The notes under the pieces were generated by a model. The model saw only the letters and a program-made list of their open reading frames with translations, searched no databases and was not told where the DNA came from. Positions 56,098 to 64,000 of a DNA stretch of 64,000 bases are shown piece after piece (within the stretch, counting starts at the first letter, position 1; each line of letters opens with the position of its first letter). A program made the position numbers and the translations under genes. The DNA is from Hyphomicrobiales bacterium (GTDB lineage: Bacteria > Pseudomonadota > Alphaproteobacteria > Rhizobiales > Beijerinckiaceae): the NCBI GenBank assembly GCA_930633525.1, contig CAKNFP010000001.1, forward strand, positions 3,595,501 to 3,659,500, given 5' to 3'.

Positions 56098-56727
56098 CTA
56101 CTGGTAGACGGTGCCATTGCTCATGAGGCGCGAAATGCGCGGCACGAGCCGTGGTGTCAATGTGCGCGTCTCGCGCATCGTCAGCACACCATCACGAAAG
56201 GCGGACATGGGGAAGCCAAGAGAACTCAGGACCTCGGCCCAGCCGTCGAAATAGGGATAGGTGACATCGCCGACGATCAGTGACGAATTCCTTATCGCCA
56301 AGCCTGCCGCGCCGGCGGGGAACGCGTAGACTGCACCCCGCGTGAGCGCTGCCCCGCTGCGGTTGGCGTCGCTCCAGACCACCTTGGCGACACCGTTACC
56401 ATCAATATAGACGCTGGAGAGCACCAAGGTGACCCCGCCCGGCGCATAGGGCGCGAGAACCGCCCGCGCGGCGCTGAACACCAGATCGCGCTCGCTATCG
56501 GAAACGATCTGCACGCGCGCGGTCAGATCCGCCAGCGTATGCGCCATGATCGACACCTTGCGATTGAGCGCGACGCCATTCGTGATGACCACGAAGCCGA
56601 CATAGATAAGAGCCATCACGGGCATGACTAGCGCGAACTCAATCGCCGCGATGCCATCTCCTGAGCCGGCAAAACAACTGAGCTTGCGCCGCGCGCGCCT
56701 TAGCACGCGATACACGGTGCTTGTCAT
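56098..56727 (-). CDS. TadE/TadG-like pilus assembly protein
   Basis: A 209-residue pseudopilin-like protein. The N-terminus GDGIAAIEFALVMPVMALIY is the TadE membrane helix with the conserved Glu and a prepilin-peptidase-type site just before it. The rest is periplasmic (about 50-209). TadE-like minor pseudopilins act in Flp pilus assembly. Start overlaps the previous TadE gene stop by four bases. Part of the Tad locus but transcribed opposite to the cpa genes. Confidence 0.85.
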   Translation of the reverse strand: MTSTVYRVLRRARRKLSCFAGSGDGIAAIEFALVMPVMALIYVGFVVITNGVALNRKVSIMAHTLADLTARVQIVSDSERDLVFSAARAVLAPYAPGGVTLVLSSVYIDGNGVAKVVWSDANRSGAALTRGAVYAFPAGAAGLAIRNSSLIVGDVTYPYFDGWAEVLSSLGFPMSAFRDGVLTMRETRTLTPRLVPRISRLMSNGTVYQ

Positions 56728-57323
56728 TCGAAGGGCTCCGTCCGAAAGGCCGCTGTCGCCATGATCAGGCGATTGCCATTGGCGAGATTGGCGAGGGCCG
56801 GATTGCCGAAGGCGATGAACACCGGCAGTTCGAGCGCGGCCCGGACAAGCACGATCTGATTAGCGCTGCTGCTTTGATACCCGAAGCCCGAGACATCGAT
56901 AGCCCCGTCGCGGATCGGCATGTTCAGGTCCGCCTGATTGAAGCTGGACAGAACCCGCACATCGAGATGCAGATTGGCCTTGCACTCGCTCGCCCCGACC
57001 ATCACGCTCGGTGAGCCATCGCAGATGCTGTTGCGCAGGCTCGTCAGGCGCGCGCTGTCGCTTGAGCCGCCCGTTTGCGAGCGGCCGGTCAGCACAAGCC
57101 GGGCACCGTCATCCACATTGGTTTCAAGCACCTGCTGCGCCCAGAAGATCAACGCCGTCTGGATGATGGCAAAAGCGAGCGCCAGAAAGAGTGGCGCAAC
57201 CATCGCGAGCTCGATCGCGGTTGCGCCGCCCGTCTCGCGCGCGAATGCCCGCACTGCGCCTCGCAAACCGCGAGGGCGCGCCTGGGCCGCATCGCCTCCC
57301 CTATTTCCCCTGCGCGAGCGCAT
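56724..57323 (-). CDS. TadE-like pilus assembly protein
   Basis: A 199-residue pseudopilin-like protein. After a basic N-terminal 30 residues, ETGGATAIELAMVAPLFLAL gives the TadE helix with a prepilin-type Gly and Glu; the remainder (about 60-199) is periplasmic with a Cys pair (NSICDGS, ASECKAN). Its start lies inside the end of the upstream secretin-N-domain gene (23-base overlap) and its stop overlaps the next TadE gene, forming one operon. Confidence 0.86.
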   Translation of the reverse strand: MRSRRGNRGGDAAQARPRGLRGAVRAFARETGGATAIELAMVAPLFLALAFAIIQTALIFWAQQVLETNVDDGARLVLTGRSQTGGSSDSARLTSLRNSICDGSPSVMVGASECKANLHLDVRVLSSFNQADLNMPIRDGAIDVSGFGYQSSSANQIVLVRAALELPVFIAFGNPALANLANGNRLIMATAAFRTEPFE

Positions 57324-57867
57324 TGCGATCCTCGATCTGGCTTTTCAATGTCCGAAAAGCTTCAGTGTCGTCGCCGATGACCAGGGTCGGCTCGCAGTTC
57401 AGCGCGCAGATAAAGCTTTGTCGCTGCCGCCCATGCTGAACAACCACGACTCCCTCGCGCGACGCCTCGACGCGCAATAATGATTCCCCGACAACAGCAC
57501 CCCGTGCATCGAGAGCGATAACGTTTGTTGTTCCGAAACTCTTCCCCGTGACCACAAGAACATTGTTCTTCTGCAGAGACACATCGGCCACCGACGGATT
57601 ACCGACGATCACGGTCTGGGCGCTCTCAGGCAAGCGAATAATCCTGGCCTGATTGGTTCTGACGCTGATTGTCTCCGTTGGCTCCGCGTGCAGAACGCGC
57701 CCATCGGGCACAATCATCATGCCCAAAGCGATGATGCAAGCCGCCATGGCGCCCTGTATCCGGGAGACAGGCGACTTGCGCGGGCAGGAAAGCGTGCTCG
57801 TGTATTGTCCGGAGAGCGGTTTGAACCGCTCCTTCCGGCATGTCGACTGTCGTTGAAGCTTATGCAT
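57301..57867 (-). CDS. Stand-alone secretin N-terminal domain protein (pilus assembly)
   Basis: A 188-residue protein matching the N-terminal domain of CpaC/RcpA-type secretins: ISVRTNQARIIRLPESAQTV, VGNPSVADVSLQKNNVLVVT and GKSFGTTNVIALDARG parallel the CpaC text STVINLSRDAKEVFVADPKV in the same window. It lacks the C-terminal secretin channel. A signal-like helix is at MAACIIALGMMIVP (start at 57747 possible, giving 148 residues). The last part has a Cys pair (SFICALNCEP). First gene of the minus-strand pilus operon, divergent from flp. Confidence 0.8.
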   Translation of the reverse strand: MHKLQRQSTCRKERFKPLSGQYTSTLSCPRKSPVSRIQGAMAACIIALGMMIVPDGRVLHAEPTETISVRTNQARIIRLPESAQTVIVGNPSVADVSLQKNNVLVVTGKSFGTTNVIALDARGAVVGESLLRVEASREGVVVVQHGRQRQSFICALNCEPTLVIGDDTEAFRTLKSQIEDRNALAQGK

Positions 57868-58245
57868 GGCTCGTGATCTTCAGGCAGATACGGATAATCC
57901 CGACTCTACGCCATGGACAATGAACGTTCCGATAACCATCCCGGTGCAACTTGATGAGAAACAGAACATCACACACAGTCCGCACGCGCTGAAAATTATT
58001 GCGAATAAATGCAACACGCAAAAGAACGTCTTATGAAAGAATTTATGATCTAATACTTATATATATAGAAAAATCATTATCAATAACCTGTTGACCATGC
58101 GATAAGGAGAGAAAACTCCACATCTCTTTTTCCTTGAATTTAACTGAGGAGCAATAGTTGCGGTGTTAGGGTGAGCCATGGTTCCGGTAGCGCCAAACAA
58201 AGAGAGGCGCTTGATGATGAGAACCTGGTGCAAGGAGCAGTAGAT
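57868..58245. promoter_or_regulatory. AT-rich divergent promoter region of the pilus locus
   Basis: About 380 bases between the minus-strand pilus operon and the flp pilin gene. It is far richer in A+T than its surroundings, with a TATATATA stretch near 58055. No perfect CtrA box was found here. It should carry the strong promoter of the pilin gene. Confidence 0.5.
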
Positions 58246-58440
58246 ATGGTAATGTTGTTTTCGCGTTTCATGAAAGATGAAAAAGGCGCCACGGCTATTG
58301 AATACGGCCTGATCGCCGCGCTTGTCGCCGTCGCCATTATTGGCGCGCTGACACAGCTTGAAGATGGCCTCTCCGCATTGTTCAATGGTATCGGGACACG
58401 CCTGACCCAGGAAGCTGGCAACGCCGCCGCCGGCGGTTGA
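58246..58440 (+). CDS. flp: Flp/Fap-type IVb pilin
   Basis: A 64-residue prepilin, the structural subunit of the Tad pilus. The leader MVMLFSRFMKDEKG ends at Gly14; mature sequence starts ATAIEYGLIAALVAVAIIGA with the required Glu five residues in, followed by the hydrophobic helix. It ends in a small Ala/Gly-rich tail. The ATG at 58246 has AGGAG nearby. Processed by CpaA, encoded next. A terminator follows, so it can be made in excess over the assembly proteins. Confidence 0.93.
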   Translation: MVMLFSRFMKDEKGATAIEYGLIAALVAVAIIGALTQLEDGLSALFNGIGTRLTQEAGNAAAGG

Positions 58441-58509
58441 TGCGGGACCACGGATACCAGTCCGCGTAGCCCGGCCAATGATAGAGGGCGGGCTCCCGGA
58501 ATCATGCAA

Positions 58510-58548
58510 AGCGGTCGCGTGCCATCTTCGGCGCAGCGGCCGCTTTTT
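58510..58548 (+). terminator. Terminator between flp and cpaA
   Basis: A 9-bp stem with one G-U pair (58510-58518 with 58536-58544), possibly extended inward by GCC/GGC, ending in five T. Confidence 0.75.
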
Positions 58549-58630
58549 CACATTCAACGCTGCCAACACATCAAAAAACTGGATATACGCATTTTATATA
58601 GAAAAACTATCATAGAAAGACGCTTATTTC

Positions 58631-59137
58631 ATGATAATTACGCTACTTATTCTATTTCCCTTTCTAATGATACTGGCCGCAGTCAACGATATCATGACCA
58701 TGACGATCCCAAATTTCATTCCTTTGGTGTTGATTGTCGGCTTTTCCTTCTTTGCTCCCGTGGTTGGACTGCCTGCGACGACCATCGGCCTTCATGCCAC
58801 GGCTGCCGTTCTCATGCTTTCGGTCACATTCTGCTTCTTTGCCTGCGGCTGGGTCGGCGGAGGGGACGCGAAACTGGCGGCGGCAACCGCCCTCTGGTTC
58901 GGTCCGACGATGCCATTGCTGGACTATGTTGTCCTGACTTCGCTGATCGGTGCAGGCCTCACATTGGCGCTGCTGGCCGCCAGGCGCGTGCCGCTGCCTG
59001 TCTTTGCGGAATCATGGGCGTGGGCACGGCGGCTCCACGGTCCCGGCACTGGCGTTCCTTATGGTATGGCGCTCGCATCGGCGGGCCTCATCATCTACCC
59101 CGATAGCGCCATCTGGAAAGCGGCAATGCAATTTTGA
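58631..59137 (+). CDS. cpaA: Prepilin peptidase CpaA/TadV
   Basis: A 168-residue inner-membrane aspartyl protease that cleaves Flp prepilin and TadE-like pseudopilins. Catalytic Asp20 (AAVNDIMTMTIPN) and Asp79 in GWVGGGDAKLAAA (the GxGD motif) are in place. About five membrane helices. It lies 190 bases after flp. Confidence 0.92.
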   Translation: MIITLLILFPFLMILAAVNDIMTMTIPNFIPLVLIVGFSFFAPVVGLPATTIGLHATAAVLMLSVTFCFFACGWVGGGDAKLAAATALWFGPTMPLLDYVVLTSLIGAGLTLALLAARRVPLPVFAESWAWARRLHGPGTGVPYGMALASAGLIIYPDSAIWKAAMQF

Positions 59138-59444
59138 TGCAAATTCGATCGAAATATCTTATGATATCTACGTCTTGATACACGAAATGCGATTGATATA
59201 TTGTAATCGTAGCAACGTCTCATTTGAACATTATATCTTATTAACCATTAGTTGACATATTGGCGCGCATAAAGGGCCATATTCCTGCGTCTTGCCCTGT
59301 TCCAATGTACCCCGCCGGCGGCTTACGGCTACTCCGGTGCGTCAGTTGGTATGAGCCCTTTCTGGCAGGCCGAATGTAGCGGAGGTCTCCGCGGGCCAGC
59401 CACCCCTCAATCATGTTTCAGCGTGTCGTTGGATTGCGGCTGCA
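59138..59444. promoter_or_regulatory. Promoter region of cpaB with CtrA-like box
   Basis: About 307 AT-rich bases between cpaA and cpaB. TTAACCATTAGTTGA (59241-59255) differs from TTAA-N7-TTAA by one base and contains the strong half-site TTAACCAT. A TTGACA hexamer overlaps its end (59252-59257). The cpa genes downstream probably have their own promoter here. Confidence 0.5.
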
Positions 59445-60224
59445 ATGAAATCAGCACGTTTCGTCGTTCTCGGCATAGCATTGGCCGCTGGCATTTCGGC
59501 GGCCTACCTGGCCCGTGGCACGACCAGAACCCCAGCACCTTCACTTCCGGCACAGCCCGCTCTGCGGACGGTCGATGTCTTGGTGACTGCGAGCGATATC
59601 GGCATGGGCAGCGCGGTAAAAACGGACAACCTGCGCTGGCAGACTTGGCCAGCTGAAAGCCTCCCGGCCTACGCGATCACGAAACGCGACGCCCCCGAAG
59701 CCATCACGGAGCTCACGGGCACGATCGCCCGCGCGAACGTAGCCAGTGGAGACCTGGTTCGCCGGGATAGCCTGATCAAGGCTGACGGCTCCGGCTTCAT
59801 GTCGGCCATGCTTCCGTCCGGCAAGCGGGCCATGGCCATCACCATCGATAGCCGCGGCAGCAGTTCCGCCGGCGGCTTCATTCTGCCCAATGATCGCGTC
59901 GACGTCATCCGCACCTATCGCGGCGAGCAGCAGGGCAGCAACGAGACGATCCTCGCGCAGACTGTTCTGCAGAACATACGCGTGCTCGCCATTGGCCAGA
60001 TCGTGCAGGAGAAGGCCGGTGAGCGTGTGGTCAGCGGCGAGAACGCGACGCTTGAGGTTGATCCGCGCCAGGCGGAGATCCTGACACGCGCTCAAAAGAA
60101 CGGGCAGCTTTCGCTCGTGCTGCGCTCTCTCACCGATGCCAATGTCGCTGCCGTCGCGATCGATCCCGAGGACAGCGTGACGATCGTGCGTTTCGGAGTT
60201 GCGTCCCAGACAGGAGGACGCTGA
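59445..60224 (+). CDS. cpaB: Flp pilus assembly protein CpaB/RcpC
   Basis: A 259-residue protein anchored by one N-terminal helix (FVVLGIALAAGISAAYLARG). A SAF-type domain follows (VLVTASDIGMGSAVKTDNLR, then GDLVRRDSLIK), and a CpaB domain with MLPSGKRAMAITIDSRGSSS and GGFILPNDRVDVIRTY. It belongs to the periplasmic part of the Tad secretion machine. Six bases before cpaC. Confidence 0.92.
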   Translation: MKSARFVVLGIALAAGISAAYLARGTTRTPAPSLPAQPALRTVDVLVTASDIGMGSAVKTDNLRWQTWPAESLPAYAITKRDAPEAITELTGTIARANVASGDLVRRDSLIKADGSGFMSAMLPSGKRAMAITIDSRGSSSAGGFILPNDRVDVIRTYRGEQQGSNETILAQTVLQNIRVLAIGQIVQEKAGERVVSGENATLEVDPRQAEILTRAQKNGQLSLVLRSLTDANVAAVAIDPEDSVTIVRFGVASQTGGR

Positions 60225-60229
60225 GCGGC

Positions 60230-61720
60230 ATGCGCTTTCCGCCCGAACCAGGCCTTGCGATGGCCCCTTCTTCCCCACCACCTCAACGTCGGGGCCTTGA
60301 CGCGAGCATCGTGCTGCGGGCGACCCTGTTGGCTGTGGCGGTCCTCCTTGTGCTGCTGGCCGTTCCGGCAATGGCGGACAATGGGCTGAGGCCCAGTATC
60401 AGCCACGAACCGGCGCAAATGCGGCGGGTCGAGCTGTCCATCGGGCGGTCCACGGTCATCAATCTCTCGCGGGACGCCAAGGAGGTCTTCGTCGCGGACC
60501 CGAAAGTCGCGAATGCGATCGTCCGATCGACGCGCAAGCTCTTCATCATCGGTGTCGGCGACGGCGCGACATCCATCATCGCGCTGGATGACGCTGGCCA
60601 GCAACTTGCCTCCATCGACATCACCGTCGGCCGTGACCTGAACGTCCTGCGGCAAACCATCAAGGCGGTCGCACCCCATGCCGTTGTGGACGCGCGCGCG
60701 GTCGGGGAGTCCATCCTCCTCACCGGCACAGTCGGTTCGGCCGTGGAAGCCCAGCAGATCGCCGATGTCGCGGGGGCCTTCGTCGCAACGAGTTCGGCCG
60801 CGAGCGGCGGCGGAAAAGGGAACGTCATCAATGCCTTGACCGTGCGCGCCAAGGATCAGGTGATGCTCAAGGTGACCATCGCTGAAGTTCAACGCAACGT
60901 CCTGAAGCAACTGGGCGTGGATTCGTCCGGCACCTGGAACCTCGGGCGCATATCCCTGGACGCGGTGACGACCAATGCCTTTCCCGTGCAGGGCACGCCC
61001 GGCAATTCCATCACCTCGAACTTTGGCAGCAAGAACAGCGTGACGCTCCGCGCGCTCGAGCAAGCCGGTGTGGCCCGCACTCTGGCGGAGCCGACCCTGA
61101 CGGCCATCTCGGGGGAGACGGCAGCCTTCCTCGTGGGTGGCGAAGTGCCCATTCCGTCCGGCTATAGTTGCTCCGGAACAGGAACCTCCACCTGCACACC
61201 GTCGATCGAATTCAAGAAATTCGGTGTCGCTCTGACATTTACGCCAGTTGTCCTGAGTGAAGGGCGCTTGAGCCTGCGGGTGGCGACGGAGGTTTCGGAA
61301 ATTGATGCACAGAATTCCACACGCTATGCATCGTTCAACATTCCGGGCTTCAAGGTGCGCCGCTCTGAAACTACGGTGGAGTTGCCGTCCGGCGGCTCGA
61401 TGGTCACGGCGGGCCTGATCCAGCAGAATTCGCGACAAGCCATCACCGGTCTGCCGGGGCTGCTCAATCTTCCCATTCTCGGCGTCCTCTTCCGCTCGCG
61501 TGACTACAAGCGCCAGGAAACGGAACTCATGATCGCGGTGAGCCCCTATATCGCCAAGCCCATGAGCGCGCACGAAATCACACGACCGGACGACGGCTTT
61601 GCCGATGCGATGGACCCCCAGGGCGTATTCCTTGGCCGGGTCAACCGCATCTATGGACCCAAAGCGAGCAAGGCCACCAGGGGGGGCGCTCCCAATCGCA
61701 TCGGTTTCATCAATGACTGA
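60230..61720 (+). CDS. cpaC: Pilus secretin CpaC/RcpA
   Basis: A 496-residue outer-membrane secretin. Signal peptide about 28-50 (LLAVAVLLVLLAVPAMA). The N-terminal domain (about 60-145, STVINLSRDAKEVFVADPKV) is followed by a BON-like repeat (LLTGTVGSAVEAQQIADV). The secretin domain (about 235-455) has VGGEVPIPS, SLRVATEVSEID and GLPGLLNLPILGVLFRSRDY. It forms the pilus exit pore. The stop overlaps the cpaD region. Confidence 0.94.
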   Translation: MRFPPEPGLAMAPSSPPPQRRGLDASIVLRATLLAVAVLLVLLAVPAMADNGLRPSISHEPAQMRRVELSIGRSTVINLSRDAKEVFVADPKVANAIVRSTRKLFIIGVGDGATSIIALDDAGQQLASIDITVGRDLNVLRQTIKAVAPHAVVDARAVGESILLTGTVGSAVEAQQIADVAGAFVATSSAASGGGKGNVINALTVRAKDQVMLKVTIAEVQRNVLKQLGVDSSGTWNLGRISLDAVTTNAFPVQGTPGNSITSNFGSKNSVTLRALEQAGVARTLAEPTLTAISGETAAFLVGGEVPIPSGYSCSGTGTSTCTPSIEFKKFGVALTFTPVVLSEGRLSLRVATEVSEIDAQNSTRYASFNIPGFKVRRSETTVELPSGGSMVTAGLIQQNSRQAITGLPGLLNLPILGVLFRSRDYKRQETELMIAVSPYIAKPMSAHEITRPDDGFADAMDPQGVFLGRVNRIYGPKASKATRGGAPNRIGFIND

Positions 61721-62456
61721 CGGCCTTTCCACCCTTCCCGGCAGTCGCCTCAGGCAAAGGCGCATGCTTCATCTGGCGGCCTGCGCAGCACTGGCCCTCG
61801 CCCTCTCAGCCTGCGGTGCGAACAGGCGGGTGGACAGCGTCGACATCCCTTATGACTATCGACAGCGCCACCCGCTCGTTATCGCCGACCGGGCGGAATT
61901 GTTGAGCATAGCCGTCAGCGGCCGAAGCCATCTCGACAGCCGCCAAGCTGCCGATATCCGCGCCTTCGCCGGCAACTACCGGCTCCACGGCAAAAGCGAG
62001 GTCCGCGTTTTCGTGCCAACCGGGACGGGACAGGAGCCAGCTGTCCAAGCCACGCTGCAGGCGACGCAGCGTGAACTCGCCGCGGCCGGCATCGACGCGA
62101 GGACGATCGCCACGACCCGCTACAGTCCTGGAGACGGTGATGCCGTGCCGACCCTGCGCCTCAGCTTCATGAAGCTCGGCGTAGCAGTCGCAAGCACATG
62201 CGGGCGCTGGCCGGGAGACCTCGCGAGCGGCAGCTCGACAGATGGGTGGACCAATGCCGCCTACTGGAACTTTGGCTGTGCCTATCAAGCCAATTTCGCC
62301 GCCCAGATCGCCGAGCCGCTCGATCTTGCCCGCCCCCGTCAGGAAAGTATGCCCGACACGCAGAAGCGCCTGCGCGGCATTGGGCAGCTGCGCCAGGGCA
62401 AGGACCCATCCACCGTTTATCGATCGACGCAGCGTGTCGAGGATTTGGGCCAATGA
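61713..62456 (+). CDS. cpaD: Pilus assembly lipoprotein CpaD
   Basis: A 247-residue lipoprotein. After a basic N-terminus the signal peptide ends in the lipobox LSAC (Cys34). The body has VDIPYDYRQRHPLVIADRAE, the peptidoglycan-binding-like SRQAADIRAFAGNYR and GCAYQANFAAQIAEPLDLAR near the end, all CpaD features. The ATG at 61713 overlaps the cpaC stop by eight bases; its stop overlaps cpaE (ATGA). Confidence 0.9.
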   Translation: MTDGLSTLPGSRLRQRRMLHLAACAALALALSACGANRRVDSVDIPYDYRQRHPLVIADRAELLSIAVSGRSHLDSRQAADIRAFAGNYRLHGKSEVRVFVPTGTGQEPAVQATLQATQRELAAAGIDARTIATTRYSPGDGDAVPTLRLSFMKLGVAVASTCGRWPGDLASGSSTDGWTNAAYWNFGCAYQANFAAQIAEPLDLARPRQESMPDTQKRLRGIGQLRQGKDPSTVYRSTQRVEDLGQ

Positions 62457-63739
62457 CGACACCCGTCTTTCGCTCCGCCATTCCCCCACCTCCGCAACCA
62501 GCCGATGCGCTACCGCCGGCCATGCCGCCCGTGCCACGGATCGCCGTATCAGCTTTCTGTGAAACCACGGAGACGACGGAGAGCATCGTCGCCGCCGCCC
62601 GCGACCGGCACATGCTGCGCGCGCAAGTCGCCATTCACCACGGCGGCATCGCGGCGGCGGAGGCAACGCTCAGCAATACGCATTCGCCCAATGTGGTACT
62701 CGTCGAAACGCAGACAGGACGCGCAGAGACACTCCAGGCGTTGGATGGGCTGGCCCATGTCTGCGATCCTGGAACCAAGGTCATCGTCGTTGGTCATGTC
62801 AACGACATCCAGCTCTATCGTGAACTGATAACGCGCGGCGTCAGCGAATACCTGATCGCGCCAATCGCACCGCTCGACCTCATCCGCACAATCACCAATA
62901 TATACAATCGTCCGGATAGCCAGTCTTTCGGTCGTATCGTTGCCGTGGTCGGCGCGAAGGGGGGAGCGGGCGCCTCGACCATCGCCCATAATCTTGCCGC
63001 GGCCATCGCGCGCGAGCTTGGTCTGGCCGCCGTCATCGCCGATCTCGACGTCGCTTTCGGCACGGCAAGCCTCAACCTCAATCTGGATCCGCCACAGGGC
63101 ATCGCCGACGCACTGGCCGCGCCGGACCGGCTCGACGGCAATTTCGTCGATCGCCTCATGGTGAAATGCGCTGACAACCTCAACCTGCTGGCGGCGCCTG
63201 CGGTTCTCGATCGCCCCTGGGATCTCGACCAGGCTGTCGTCGACAAGCTGCTCGGCACGCTCCGTTCCGCCCATCCGGTCGTCGTGCTCGATCTGCCGCA
63301 TCTGTGGACATCCTGGGCGCGCCATGCCCTCGTGGACGCGGACATGATCGTGATCGTCGCCGCTCCCGATCTCGCCAGCTTGCGCAATACCAAGAACATG
63401 GTCGACATGCTGCGCCAGGCTCGCCCTTCGGATCGCCAGCCCTATCTGGTCCTCAACCAGCTCGGACTGCCCAAGCGGCCCGAGATCACCGCTCCGGACT
63501 TCGCCAAGGCCGTCGGCCTCACACCAACCGCGACAATCGCTTTCGACGCGCAGCTTTTCGGCAATGCCGCCAATACCGGCCATATGCTGCACCATGTACA
63601 GCCGAACGGCCGGGCCGCGCATACATTAAACGAGCTCGCAACGACGATCATGGGTCGAACAAAAAAGGGCGCTGATGAAGCGAAATTCCTGCAGACCTTG
63701 CTTGCCAAACTCGCCGCCCTGAAGGGAGGTGGACGCTAG
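62453..63739 (+). CDS. cpaE: Pilus assembly ATPase-like protein CpaE/TadZ
   Basis: A 428-residue cytoplasmic protein that positions the Tad machinery. A receiver-like domain (about 28-150) lacks a clear phospho-Asp. A MinD/ParA-type ATPase domain follows with the deviant Walker A KGGAGAST (169-176), VIADLDVAFGTASLNLNLD, and VVLDLPHLWTSWARHAL. The ATG is within the ATGA overlap with cpaD. Confidence 0.93.
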   Translation: MTTPVFRSAIPPPPQPADALPPAMPPVPRIAVSAFCETTETTESIVAAARDRHMLRAQVAIHHGGIAAAEATLSNTHSPNVVLVETQTGRAETLQALDGLAHVCDPGTKVIVVGHVNDIQLYRELITRGVSEYLIAPIAPLDLIRTITNIYNRPDSQSFGRIVAVVGAKGGAGASTIAHNLAAAIARELGLAAVIADLDVAFGTASLNLNLDPPQGIADALAAPDRLDGNFVDRLMVKCADNLNLLAAPAVLDRPWDLDQAVVDKLLGTLRSAHPVVVLDLPHLWTSWARHALVDADMIVIVAAPDLASLRNTKNMVDMLRQARPSDRQPYLVLNQLGLPKRPEITAPDFAKAVGLTPTATIAFDAQLFGNAANTGHMLHHVQPNGRAAHTLNELATTIMGRTKKGADEAKFLQTLLAKLAALKGGGR

Positions 63740-63943
63740 GACGCCGCACCAGGACCGCTCGATGATCGCGGCTGCTTATCTTGAGACGAGATACATGCCG
63801 CGGTCCTCGAACAGATGATCTGAAGTCGCAGCTTGTTCCGGCCGTTGCTACGTGGCGGCCCCATTCCTGGAACATGCGTGGATATCGCACGGCCGCGGAA
63901 GCTGCATCGGAGAGCCTCGCCGCGCTACAGGAGTATCGTTGCA
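63740..63943. other. Spacer between cpaE and cpaF
   Basis: 204 bases without a gene, unusually long for this operon. It includes an inverted repeat AGGACCGC (63751-63758) with GCGGTCCT (63800-63807). Confidence 0.45.
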
Positions 63944-64000
63944 ATGTTTGGCAAAAGATCGGGACAGGACGCCTTAGCCCGCAAGCCCGAGCCCGCTGTC
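63944..64000 (+). CDS. cpaF: Pilus assembly ATPase CpaF/TadA, 5' end only
   Basis: The first 19 codons from ATG 63944 read MFGKRSGQDALARKPEPAV and run off the window end. The MFGKR/MFGRR start is typical of CpaF, the secretion ATPase that powers Tad pilus assembly, and the position after cpaE is the expected one. AGGAG lies 10 bases before the ATG. Confidence 0.8.
   Translation, partial: MFGKRSGQDALARKPEPAV

Overview
The window reads as chromosome of a GC-rich alphaproteobacterium, most likely of the order Hyphomicrobiales (Rhizobiales). This is inferred from: the gene block small ORF-murA...DUF2948-hisD-UPF0262-low-molecular-weight phosphatase; a C4-pathway 5-aminolevulinate synthase (hemA); a Caulobacter-style cpa (Tad) pilus locus; TTAA-N7-TTAA boxes of the CtrA type and GANTC sites; and several small conserved proteins typical of the group. 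No rRNA, CRISPR array, integrase or complete insertion sequence was seen. One tRNA (Thr, GGT anticodon) is present. Many genes overlap by 1-4 bases, so several regions are clear operons.

Layout. 59-8738: a GlxA-type AraC regulator divergent from a seven-gene operon (peptide-type substrate-binding protein, M19 dipeptidase-like protein, cupin thiol-dioxygenase-like protein, two permeases, two ATPases), which looks like uptake plus breakdown of a small, probably sulfur-containing, peptide. 8739-12050: a gene-poor stretch, then an RTX-like glycine/aspartate-rich repeat protein whose 5' end is out of frame. 12057-17159: HSL-type esterase, Tat-exported sulfatase, PsiF and small hypotheticals. 17509-24021: aldehyde dehydrogenase, ribokinase, Gfo/Idh oxidoreductase divergent from a ROK regulator, and two small genes. 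24681-29500: a 25-residue membrane peptide, an OmpR/EnvZ-type two-component pair, small proteins and a TerC-family membrane protein. 29548-34588: the his/mur housekeeping block. 35014-44190: hemA, tRNA-Thr, zinc alcohol dehydrogenase, an unusual HTH-plus-class-III cyclase, small membrane proteins, DUF985, hydratase, AbrB-like membrane protein and an aminotransferase. 44531-52582: a yejA-yejA-yejB-yejE-yejF peptide ABC transporter with two substrate-binding proteins. 52896-55963: phosphomannomutase/phosphoglucomutase, a methyltransferase and a HAD hydrolase. 56098-64000: Tad pilus locus, with two TadE-like proteins and a stand-alone secretin N-domain protein on the minus strand, divergent from flp pilin-cpaA-cpaB-cpaC-cpaD-cpaE-cpaF (cpaF runs off the end).

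The most interesting region is 1312-8738. A dipeptide transporter, an M19-family protein that has lost three of the five classical zinc ligands, and a three-histidine cupin of the thiol-dioxygenase group are in one tightly packed operon. A reasonable but untested model is import of a thiol dipeptide (for example Cys-Gly), cleavage, and oxidation of the thiol to a sulfinate. Other points of interest are the frameshifted RTX protein, two CtrA-type boxes, the paired YejA proteins using different export routes, and palindromic intergenic repeats.
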